Shown one piece after another: positions 57,207 through 64,000 of a stretch of DNA of 64,000 nucleotides (position 1 is its first letter; every line of letters starts with the position of its first letter). Position numbers and translations under genes: made by a program. Source of the DNA: Sphingomonas sp. GM_Shp_1 (GTDB lineage: Bacteria > Pseudomonadota > Alphaproteobacteria > Sphingomonadales > Sphingomonadaceae); the NCBI RefSeq assembly GCF_026540895.1, contig NZ_JALNUR010000005.1:1-64000 (forward strand), given 5' to 3'. The notes under the pieces were generated by a model. The model did not search any database, was not told the origin of the DNA, and saw nothing but the letters and a program-made list of their open reading frames with translations.

Positions 57207-57881
57207 CTATCGGTCCTGAACCCTTTGCCATTGCAGCCAGTCCCGCAAAAGCATGGTCACTTCGCCGGGGCGCTCGATGGGGGCCAGGTGGCCGCAGTTG
57301 CGAATTTCGTGGAAGCGCGCTCCCGGGATATGCTCCGATAAGGCGCGGGCATCGGCGGGCAGGCAGATGCGGTCGCGGTCGCCCACCGCGACCAGCGTCG
57401 GCACATGAACCGCCGCGATGGCGGGGGCGATGTCGGGCCGGGCGTGGAGCGCGCGCTGCTGTCGCTCGAAAACGGCCGTGCCGACCCGCTCCGCCATTGC
57501 CTGTACGGGTCCGCTGACGATCGCACTCAGGGTGGGATCGGCATGGGGGGCGGTGGCCAGCAATCCCTGGTCGGCGACGGTGCGCGGGCGCATCCGCATC
57601 GAGGCGCGGGTGCCGAACAGCGCCACCCGCTGCACCCGCTCGGGCGCCTGGCGGATGATCTCCAGCGCGACATAGCCGCCCAGACTGACCCCGGCGACCG
57701 CGAAGCGCGGCGGGGCGTGGGCCAGCACGCGCGCGGCCATCGCCTCCAGCGTGTCGTCGACGGTCAGGTCGCCGAGCATCGGATGGGCGATGTCGCTCAG
57801 GTCGACCACTTGCCGAGCCCAAAGCTGCCCGTCGCATCCCATGGCGGGCAGCAACACCAGGGGCAGGGCGTTTCGGATCAT
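57207..57881 (-). CDS. Alpha/beta hydrolase
   Basis: A 224-residue hydrolase with nucleophile Ser66 in AGVSLGGYVAL and catalytic His in NCGHLAPIERP. The lid region is short. No clear signal peptide is present, although the N-terminus is hydrophobic. AGGAGA supports the start at 57881; upstream in-frame sequence is TerC in another frame. It is the last gene of the citrate-type locus on the minus strand. The substrate, possibly an ester of an organic acid, cannot be determined. Confidence 0.8.
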   Translation of the reverse strand: MIRNALPLVLLPAMGCDGQLWARQVVDLSDIAHPMLGDLTVDDTLEAMAARVLAHAPPRFAVAGVSLGGYVALEIIRQAPERVQRVALFGTRASMRMRPRTVADQGLLATAPHADPTLSAIVSGPVQAMAERVGTAVFERQQRALHARPDIAPAIAAVHVPTLVAVGDRDRICLPADARALSEHIPGARFHEIRNCGHLAPIERPGEVTMLLRDWLQWQRVQDR

Positions 57882-57916
57882 GTCGAAAGTCTCCTGGAAA
57901 AATGGGGGGAAATGGA

Positions 57917-58561
57917 TCAGGCGAACAGGGTGAGCAGGCCGCGCGCCGGGTCGGTCAGGCCTTCCCAGATCATCTTGCCGGCGACCCAAAGGATTACGAG
58001 CAGCCCGACATAGGCCAGCCAGCGATAGCGCTCGATCACACGCGCCAGCACATTGGCGGCAAGACCCATCAGAGCGACCGACAGGATCAGACCGATGGCA
58101 AGGATGCCCGGATGATCGCGCGCCGCGCCCGCGACCGCCAGGACATTGTCTAGGCTCATCGACACATCGGCGACCGCGACCGCCCAGGCGGCGGCCCAGA
58201 AGCGGCGCGGGGCCTGACTTGCCAGAGGATCGCCCTCGTCCGCTCCGCCGCGCAGTTCGCGCCACATCTTCCATGCGACCCATATCAGCAGCAGCCCACC
58301 TACCAGCACCAGTCCGACGATCTGGAGCAGCTGCGTCACCACCAGCGCGAAACCGATGCGCAGGACCAGGGCGGCGACGACGCCGACCAGGATCACCTTG
58401 CGCCGCATCGCCGGAGGCAATCCCGCCGCCAGCGCACCGACGACGATGGCGTTGTCGGCGGCCAGCAGGACGTCGATCATGACGACCTGGACAAAGGCGG
58501 CCAGCGCGGCGGGTGTACCGATGGCGGAGAAGTCGGCGACGATATGCTGCCAGATGTCCAT
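57917..58561 (-). CDS. TerC/YjbE-family integral membrane protein
   Basis: A 214-residue membrane protein with about seven hydrophobic segments. The family Asp-Asn motifs are visible in LLAADNAIVVG and SMSLDNVLAVAG. Related YjbE/TerC proteins export manganese or support metal loading of secreted proteins. It lies 4 bp after the CitMHS gene, so it is in the same operon. Because CitMHS carries metal-citrate complexes, a metal exporter beside it would be a sensible partner; that link is an inference. Confidence 0.82.
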   Translation of the reverse strand: MDIWQHIVADFSAIGTPAALAAFVQVVMIDVLLAADNAIVVGALAAGLPPAMRRKVILVGVVAALVLRIGFALVVTQLLQIVGLVLVGGLLLIWVAWKMWRELRGGADEGDPLASQAPRRFWAAAWAVAVADVSMSLDNVLAVAGAARDHPGILAIGLILSVALMGLAANVLARVIERYRWLAYVGLLVILWVAGKMIWEGLTDPARGLLTLFA

Positions 58562-58565
58562 CGGA

Positions 58566-59867
58566 TCAGCCCACCAGCGGGAAGGCGAGGACCGCCATCC
58601 CGACCAAGGTCATGACCACGCACACCACCGCGGCGGGGACCAGCGTGAAGCGCTGATGATCGGCGAGATCGATGCCCGCCAGGCTGACCAGCAGATAGGT
58701 CGACGGCACCAGCGGGCTGAGCAGGTGAACCGGCTGGCCCATCAGCGAGGCGCGGGCGATCGCCATGGGCGACACGCCGTAATGCGTCCCCGCCTCGGCC
58801 AGGATCGGCAGCATCCCGAAGTAAAAGGCGTCGTTGGAGATGAAGAAGGTGAACGGCAGGCTGAGCATCGCGGTGATCGGCGCCATATACGGCCCCAGCA
58901 CCGGCGGAATGAAGCCGACGACTTCCTTGCTCATCGCCTCGACCATGCCGGTGCCCGACAGGATGCCGGTGAAAATGCCCGCCGCGAAGATCAGCGAGAC
59001 GACCGACAGGACGTTGCCCGCATGGGCGGCGATCCGCTCCTTCTGCTCGGCGACCTGCGGATAGTTGACGATCATCGCCACCGCAAAGGCCAGCATCATC
59101 AGCACCGACAGCGGCAATATGCCCGAGACCAGCCCGGCGATCAGCGCCAGGGTTAGCGCGCCGTTGAACAGACGCAGATGCGGGCGGCGCGCCTCGGGGA
59201 ATTGCGACACGGCCATGCCGGTGAAGGCGGTCGGCTCGTTGGACTTCACATGGCCGATGCGGCGGCGCTCCTTGCGACCGAACCAGATCGCCAGGCCGAT
59301 CAGGAAGGCCAGCCCCGCGATCATGCCGGGGATCAGCGGCAGGAACAGGGTAGCGGGATCGAGCTTCAGCGCACTGGCGGCGCGTGCGGTCGGCCCGCCC
59401 CAGGGGCTCAGGTTCATGATGCCGCTGGTGCTCATGAGGAGGCAGCACAGGTACAACCGGTTCATGTCGTACCGCTTGTAGAGCGGCAAAAGTGCGGCGA
59501 TGGTGATGATGTAGGTGGTCGACCCGTCGCCATCCAGGCTGACGATCGCACACAGCACCACCGTGCCGATCAGGATCGCCATCGGATCGCCGTGCACCAC
59601 GCGCAGCAGGCGGTTGACCAGCGGATCGAACAGCCCGGTATCGGTCATGATCGAAAAGAACAGGATCGCGAAGAGCAGCATGACGCCGGTCGGCGCAAGG
59701 TTCTTGATACCGTCGATCATCATGTCGCCGAGGCCGGAGGCGAAACCGGCGATCAGCGCAAAGGCGGTCGGCACGACGATCAACGCGACCAGCGGGGTCA
59801 TCCGCTTCGTCATGATCAGCGTCATGAAGGTGGCGACCATCAGGAAGCCAAGCAGGGCAAGATCCAT
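58566..59867 (-). CDS. CitMHS-family citrate-metal:proton symporter
   Basis: A 433-residue transporter with about twelve hydrophobic segments, which takes up citrate complexed to a divalent metal. Typical segments are LDGDGSTTYIITIAALLPLY near 115-135 and FTFFISNDAFYFGMLP near 325. The start at 59867 has GGAG nine bases upstream; the longer frame begins with a TTG that lacks a ribosome site. It follows the porin gene after 33 bp and is under the apparent control of the divergent two-component system. Confidence 0.88.
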   Translation of the reverse strand: MDLALLGFLMVATFMTLIMTKRMTPLVALIVVPTAFALIAGFASGLGDMMIDGIKNLAPTGVMLLFAILFFSIMTDTGLFDPLVNRLLRVVHGDPMAILIGTVVLCAIVSLDGDGSTTYIITIAALLPLYKRYDMNRLYLCCLLMSTSGIMNLSPWGGPTARAASALKLDPATLFLPLIPGMIAGLAFLIGLAIWFGRKERRRIGHVKSNEPTAFTGMAVSQFPEARRPHLRLFNGALTLALIAGLVSGILPLSVLMMLAFAVAMIVNYPQVAEQKERIAAHAGNVLSVVSLIFAAGIFTGILSGTGMVEAMSKEVVGFIPPVLGPYMAPITAMLSLPFTFFISNDAFYFGMLPILAEAGTHYGVSPMAIARASLMGQPVHLLSPLVPSTYLLVSLAGIDLADHQRFTLVPAAVVCVVMTLVGMAVLAFPLVG

Positions 59868-59900
59868 CGAAGGATGCTCCGTCAAAGGAGAAAGGGGCGT

Positions 59901-61400
59901 TTAGAAGGTGACGGCGATGCGGGTGCCGACGGTTTCGCCGCTGTCCGGGCCGGTGAAGGCGCCTGCGCGATTGTCGGTGTCCCAGTGGATCCAGTTGAAC
60001 TGGAGCCGGGTGAAGCTGTTGAGATACCAGTTGACGCCCGCCGTCGCGGCCCAGCCGCGCCCGCCGGTCAGCAGGCTGGTGTAGTCGAGGTTTTCGTAGC
60101 GCGCGGTCAGCTCGATCGCGCCCGGCCCCCCTTCGAAAATGGGCTTCAGGACGCGCGGCTGGCCGAAGCTGCCCAGACGCGGGTTATAGGGCGGCAGGTC
60201 ACCGGTGACGAACCAGCCGCCCGACAGGCTCCAGGCCTTGCTGAGGAAATCGGGCCGCCCCTCGGTCAGGCGCGCGCGGCGCTCGCCCGCCTCCGCCATG
60301 ACCCAGACCGGGCCGACATAGCCGCCCAGCTCCGCGCCATAGCCGGTGGTGCTGCGTCCGCCGAGCAGCGCGCCGGTCGAGACGCGCAGCGCACCGTTGA
60401 AGCGGCCGCCGATCACCGTGTTGCGGGTCAGCGTCGTCGCGGCGGAGGACAGGGCCTCGTCGAAACCCCATAGCCCGACATGCAGGACCGAATTCTCGCT
60501 CTTGATCGGGTTCCAATGCGCGCGGCCCAGCACGGTGCGGCTGTCGTTGGTTGCCTGGTTGCCGTCGATCCGGTCGCCGGTCAGGGTCAGCGAGGCGTGG
60601 CCGGTCTTCCAGAACAGGCGCGGCATGATGCCCACGCCGTAGAAGCCGCGCTGCGGGATGATCGCGGTGGAGACGACGGTGCGCTCCATGAAGGGCGTCG
60701 AGTCCGAGCCCGTCGAGCCTTCGAAACCGCGATCGTTGAACAGATGCCCGGCGCGCAGGTCGTAATCCAGGCCCGGCCTGATGCGGTTGCGCCAGCCGAT
60801 AAAGGCGGTGACGATGTCGACCTCGTTTTCCGAGAAGTCGGATTCGAACTGGTAGAAGAAATGGGTGCCGACCCCGCCTTCCAGACCCAGGCGCAGCGCG
60901 CGCATGCCGGTCGTCGTGATGTTGCGCCCGTCATAGCGCGATCCGAAGGTCGAACTGACATCGGTCAGGATGCGGCCGCGCGGCTTGAAGGTGTAGATGC
61001 CGTCCGCCGAGTGGAAGACGGGCAGGCCCGCGCCCCATTCGGTCGTCACGCCCGCTGCATTGGCCTGTCGCGCCTGCGCCACGTCGCGCTCGGCGGGGCC
61101 GGGGGGAACGAGCTGCGGTGCGAAGGGGCGGGTGACGGTCTCGCGCGAGGCCGGATCGGACTGCGCCAGTTGCGGCGCGGACGGGGTGGTCGGCGCAGGC
61201 GCGGCGCTGGCGAGCGGGGCGGACGCGATGGCGGCCTGCGTCCCCTCCAGCCGGTCGAGCCGGGCGCGCAAGGTCGCGATCTCGGCGGCCTGCTGGCGGA
61301 CGAGGGCAGCGAGGTCGTCGTTGCTCGGCGTCTGGGCGAGGGCGGGGGTGGCCGCCATCAGCGCGACCAGCGCGGTGGCGGTTCGGATCGGGAACATCAT
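59901..61400 (-). CDS. OprO/OprP-type outer-membrane porin
   Basis: A 499-residue porin with a signal peptide (about 1-22) and a short coiled coil at 28-50 (LAALVRQQAAEIATLRARLD), as is usual in this trimeric family. A Pro/Ala linker and a 16-strand-type barrel follow, ending GTRIAVTF. Family members pass anions such as phosphate, and some take tricarboxylates. In this locus citrate is the likely solute. The start overlaps the stop of the binding-protein gene by four bases (ATGA). Confidence 0.82.
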   Translation of the reverse strand: MMFPIRTATALVALMAATPALAQTPSNDDLAALVRQQAAEIATLRARLDRLEGTQAAIASAPLASAAPAPTTPSAPQLAQSDPASRETVTRPFAPQLVPPGPAERDVAQARQANAAGVTTEWGAGLPVFHSADGIYTFKPRGRILTDVSSTFGSRYDGRNITTTGMRALRLGLEGGVGTHFFYQFESDFSENEVDIVTAFIGWRNRIRPGLDYDLRAGHLFNDRGFEGSTGSDSTPFMERTVVSTAIIPQRGFYGVGIMPRLFWKTGHASLTLTGDRIDGNQATNDSRTVLGRAHWNPIKSENSVLHVGLWGFDEALSSAATTLTRNTVIGGRFNGALRVSTGALLGGRSTTGYGAELGGYVGPVWVMAEAGERRARLTEGRPDFLSKAWSLSGGWFVTGDLPPYNPRLGSFGQPRVLKPIFEGGPGAIELTARYENLDYTSLLTGGRGWAATAGVNWYLNSFTRLQFNWIHWDTDNRAGAFTGPDSGETVGTRIAVTF

Positions 61401-62473
61401 TTGGGGGCCTCTTGAGCAAGAGTGGCGCGCCAGTCGGCCAGGAAGCGGCGGCGCTTGATCGTATCGAGATTGACGAGAAGCTGCGGCCCGACGCGGATCG
61501 GGCGCTGCTGTTCGGTCGACAGGCGGGGGCTGCGGACATCGGCGCGCACCGGCAACAGCCATTGCCTGGCGAGCAGCGTCTGCCCGGTGCGCGACAGCAG
61601 GAAGTCGAGGAACAGCCGCGCCGCCGCCGGGTGCCGGGCGTCGCGCGCGATGAAGGCGACGCGCGAGGCGATGATCGTATAGTCGCGCGGGAAGACCACC
61701 CGGATATTGGGATCGCGCATCGCGCGGGTCAGCGCATAGGGGCCGACGACATTATAGGCGATGGCGATCCGCCCCGCCGACACCGCATCCAGCATCGGTT
61801 CGGTCGTGCGCGACAGTTTCGGACGGGTCGCCGCGATCGCCTGCACCAGCGAGCGGGTGTCGCGGGTGATCGCATGATCCTCGGTCAGATAGAGATAGCC
61901 GACATTGGATTGCGCCGGGTCATAGGTGGCGACCTTGCCCATCAGCTCGGCGCGACGGGTGCGCAGCAACTGCTCGAACGCCTCATGCGTGCGCGGCACC
62001 TGCGCGGCGGGGATCAGGCGGCGGTTGACGACGAAGGCGACCGGCTCGGCGGTGACGCCGTAACCCATGTTCTTCCACACCGCCGTATCCGGCAGGGCGG
62101 GCTTTTCGGGGCTGAGATAGCTTTGCGCATAGCCGTCGTTGATCAGCTTGGCCTGAAGGTCCATCGCGGAGGACCAGACCAGATCGGCCCCCGGTGTCCG
62201 GCCCCGCGCCTCGGCGACCACCCGGTCGTAGATGGTGCTCGATTCCAGATCGTCATAGCGCACCTGGACGCCGGGATAGGTGCGGCGAAAAGCGGCCATC
62301 AGCGGCTGCATCGCGGCGGTGTCGGCATTGCCGTAGATGCGCACCATGCGCTCGCCCCGGGCATTGGCGACCAGCGCGTCATAGGAGCGGGGATAACCGG
62401 TCGGGCGCTGCGCATCGGTGCGGGTGGACGCCATGGCGCCCAGCATCAGCATCGATAGAATTACCATTCGCAT
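61397..62473 (-). CDS. Orphan extracellular solute-binding protein (Fbp type)
   Basis: A 358-residue periplasmic binding protein with a signal peptide (about 1-21). It resembles iron- or organic-acid-binding proteins of ABC importers (RIYGNADTAAMQPLMAAFRR; LVWSSAMDLQAKLI). No ABC permease or ATPase is encoded nearby; the locus uses a CitMHS carrier instead. A role in presenting a ligand to the divergent TctE-like kinase, as described for the Bordetella citrate system BctC/BctE, is therefore plausible. It heads the porin-transporter operon, 100 bp from the regulator gene. Confidence 0.78.
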   Translation of the reverse strand: MRMVILSMLMLGAMASTRTDAQRPTGYPRSYDALVANARGERMVRIYGNADTAAMQPLMAAFRRTYPGVQVRYDDLESSTIYDRVVAEARGRTPGADLVWSSAMDLQAKLINDGYAQSYLSPEKPALPDTAVWKNMGYGVTAEPVAFVVNRRLIPAAQVPRTHEAFEQLLRTRRAELMGKVATYDPAQSNVGYLYLTEDHAITRDTRSLVQAIAATRPKLSRTTEPMLDAVSAGRIAIAYNVVGPYALTRAMRDPNIRVVFPRDYTIIASRVAFIARDARHPAAARLFLDFLLSRTGQTLLARQWLLPVRADVRSPRLSTEQQRPIRVGPQLLVNLDTIKRRRFLADWRATLAQEAPK

Positions 62474-62573
62474 CGTTCAGGTCCTCTCGCTTCCCGCCTC
62501 TGAGTTCGGATAAGCTCAAGGACATGGATTATCCCCGCAAGCTGTCATCCGCCTTTCACGGAGGCGCCGCATC

Positions 62574-63239
62574 ATGCGGATTCTGATCGTCGAGGACGAT
62601 GCGGCATTGGCGCGCGGGATCGTCGCGCTGTTGCGTACGGCGGGGCACGCGGTCGATCATGTCGCCACCGGCGAGGATGCGCTGATGGTCGCCGCGGACG
62701 AGGCCTATGCGCTGGTCGTCCTGGATGTCGGGCTGCCGGATATCGATGGCTTTTCGGTGCTTCAGACGCTCAGGCGGCAGGGGAACCGGGTGCCGGTGAT
62801 GATGCTGACCGCGCGCGACGCGCTGGATGACCGGGTGCGCGGACTCGACCTGGGGGCGGACGATTATCTGCGAAAGCCCTTTGCGCCGGAGGAACTGGAG
62901 GCGCGGATCCGGGCGCTCGGGCGGCGGCGCGGCGGCGATCCCACGCCCGAGCTGGTGGTCGGGGCGCTGGTGCTGGACCGTTCGCGCGGGTCGGCGCGTG
63001 TGGGCGCGCGGACGCTCGATCTGCGCCGTCGCGAATGGGCGGTCCTCGATGCGCTGGCGACCCGCGCAGGCCAGATCGTTCCGCGCGAGACGCTGCAATC
63101 CGAGGTGTTCGGCTATGACGAGCCGGTCGGCCCCAATGCGATCGAGGTGAACATCACGCGGCTGCGCGGCAAGCTGGCCCCCAATGGTCCGGCGATCCGC
63201 ACGGTGCGCGGGGTCGGCTATATGCTCGATGCCCATTAA
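62574..63239 (+). CDS. OmpR-family response regulator, TctD-like
   Basis: A 221-residue regulator with a receiver domain (acidic pocket at 7-9, phospho-acceptor Asp51 in VVLDVGLPDIDG, Lys near 101 in LRKPF). A C-terminal winged helix follows (LDLRRREWAVLDAL; EVNITRLRGKL). It overlaps the kinase gene by 11 bases. The divergent promoter of 100 bp drives the binding-protein operon, which is its likely target. TctD-type regulators respond to tricarboxylates. Confidence 0.9.
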   Translation: MRILIVEDDAALARGIVALLRTAGHAVDHVATGEDALMVAADEAYALVVLDVGLPDIDGFSVLQTLRRQGNRVPVMMLTARDALDDRVRGLDLGADDYLRKPFAPEELEARIRALGRRRGGDPTPELVVGALVLDRSRGSARVGARTLDLRRREWAVLDALATRAGQIVPRETLQSEVFGYDEPVGPNAIEVNITRLRGKLAPNGPAIRTVRGVGYMLDAH

Positions 63240-64000
63240 GCGCGCACGGAGCGGCGCACTGGCGCTGCGTACCCGGCTGCTCGCGGCGATGCTGGCGCCG
63301 ATGCTGGCGATCGCGGTGTTGCTGGGGCTGGCGGGTGCGACGCTGATCGCCGATGTGGTCCGGCGGACCAATGACCGCGTGCTCGGCGGCGCGCTGGGCG
63401 CGGTGGCCGAGACGGTGCAGGTGGAACGCGGCGAGGTGACGCTCGACCTGCCCGCGGCCGCGTTCGGAATGCTGGAGAATAGCGAGCGAGACAATGTCTA
63501 TTACCGGATTGCGGTGGGGGGGCGCCTGCTGACCGGCTATGTCGATCTGCCCGCGCCCGACATCGCCGAACTGGCGCTCGACACGCCGCGCTTTCGTTTG
63601 GCCCATTATCGCGGCCAGGATATCCGCATCGCCGAGGTGCGCCGCGCGCTGCCGCGGATCGGTGCGCCGGTGATCGTGCAGGTCGCCGAGACGCTCGATG
63701 GTCGCCGCGCGCTGCAACGGCGGCTGATGGTGGCGCTGGTGCTGGGGGAATTGCTGCTGGTCGGCGTCGCGCTGCTGCTGATCCGCCCGGCGCTGGCTTG
63801 GAGCCTGCGCCCGCTGGCGGGACTGCGGGGCGCGGTGGCGGCTCGCGACACACGCGCGACGCCGGATCTGTCACCGCTCGATACCGGGCCGCTACCGGTC
63901 GAGCTTCGGCCGCTCGCCGATGCGTTCGACCATCTGCTCGCCCGGCTGGACAGCGCGACGGCGGGGATGCGGCGCTTCACCGCCGATGCCTCGCACCAGA
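63229..64000 (+). CDS. TctE-like sensor histidine kinase, N-terminal part (runs off right edge)
   Basis: The first 257 codons of a membrane-bound kinase. Membrane helices lie near 18-40 and 166-187, bounding a periplasmic sensor of about 125 residues like the 2CSK_N domain. A linker or HAMP-like segment follows (IRPALAWSLRPLAGL), then the start of the dimerisation domain with His256 in FTADASHQ. The ATP-binding domain is beyond the edge. The start codon lies inside the regulator gene, giving coupled translation. The ligand is probably a tricarboxylate, inferred from the operon it faces. Confidence 0.85.
   Translation, partial: MPIKRARSGALALRTRLLAAMLAPMLAIAVLLGLAGATLIADVVRRTNDRVLGGALGAVAETVQVERGEVTLDLPAAAFGMLENSERDNVYYRIAVGGRLLTGYVDLPAPDIAELALDTPRFRLAHYRGQDIRIAEVRRALPRIGAPVIVQVAETLDGRRALQRRLMVALVLGELLLVGVALLLIRPALAWSLRPLAGLRGAVAARDTRATPDLSPLDTGPLPVELRPLADAFDHLLARLDSATAGMRRFTADASHQ

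Overview
The window is high-GC, densely coded DNA that reads as a chromosomal segment of a Sphingomonas-like alphaproteobacterium. The basis for this is the TonB-dependent receptors of the Caulobacter/Xanthomonas type, the SapC/cupin/halogenase gene set, the BapA-type adhesin, the KaiC-kinase pair and the many ATGA-type translational overlaps. No rRNA, tRNA, insertion sequence, phage or CRISPR array was recognised. About 43 protein genes were called. Most other open frames are antisense shadows caused by GC-rich codon usage.

Layout. 1-4699: the N-terminal 1566 codons of a giant BapA-like repeat adhesin on the minus strand, running off the left edge. 4889-28049: a carbohydrate island with GH43, GH5, GH27 and GH36 hydrolases, a CE1-type esterase, two SMP-30 lactonases, an M24-like protein, an Ntn-acylase, a DgoR-like GntR regulator, an AraFGH-type sugar ABC transporter, D-galactonate dehydratase, a short-chain dehydrogenase, aldose 1-epimerase and a TonB receptor. 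Together these describe release of galactose from galactosides, its import, and oxidation through lactone and galactonate (De Ley-Doudoroff route). The aldolase and kinase that finish the route are not in view. 28145-28492: a small stand-alone winged-helix protein. 28617-35519: an RND efflux operon (NodT-type channel, adaptor, pump) with a divergent LysR regulator.

35535-41352: a minus-strand run of a PAP2 phosphatase, an M1 peptidase and rutBCDA (pyrimidine ring degradation). 41545-42777: a CobW-family GTPase with a Zur-like box in front. 42830-46650: a two-gene operon of a KaiC ATPase and a hybrid histidine kinase. 46842-57142: a second carbohydrate locus, with a LacI regulator divergent from a GH3 beta-glucosidase, then a TonB receptor, SapC, a JmjC-like cupin and a flavin-dependent halogenase. 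Two near-identical LacI-type operators lie before the GH3 and the receptor. 57207-64000: a tricarboxylate-type locus with an OmpR/TctE-like two-component system divergent from an orphan solute-binding protein, an OprO/P-type porin, a CitMHS transporter, a TerC protein and an alpha/beta hydrolase.

Regulatory reading. Three separate short motifs recur between genes: an AT-rich element sharing AATAAATATGATAT (four sites in the galactose island), GATAAGTCGGAC (before GH43/GH5 and GH27/SMP-30), and TGACAnCGnTGTC (LacI locus). These suggest at least three regulons side by side. The strongest candidates for further work are the TonB receptor-SapC-cupin-halogenase operon and the AT-rich motif regulon.
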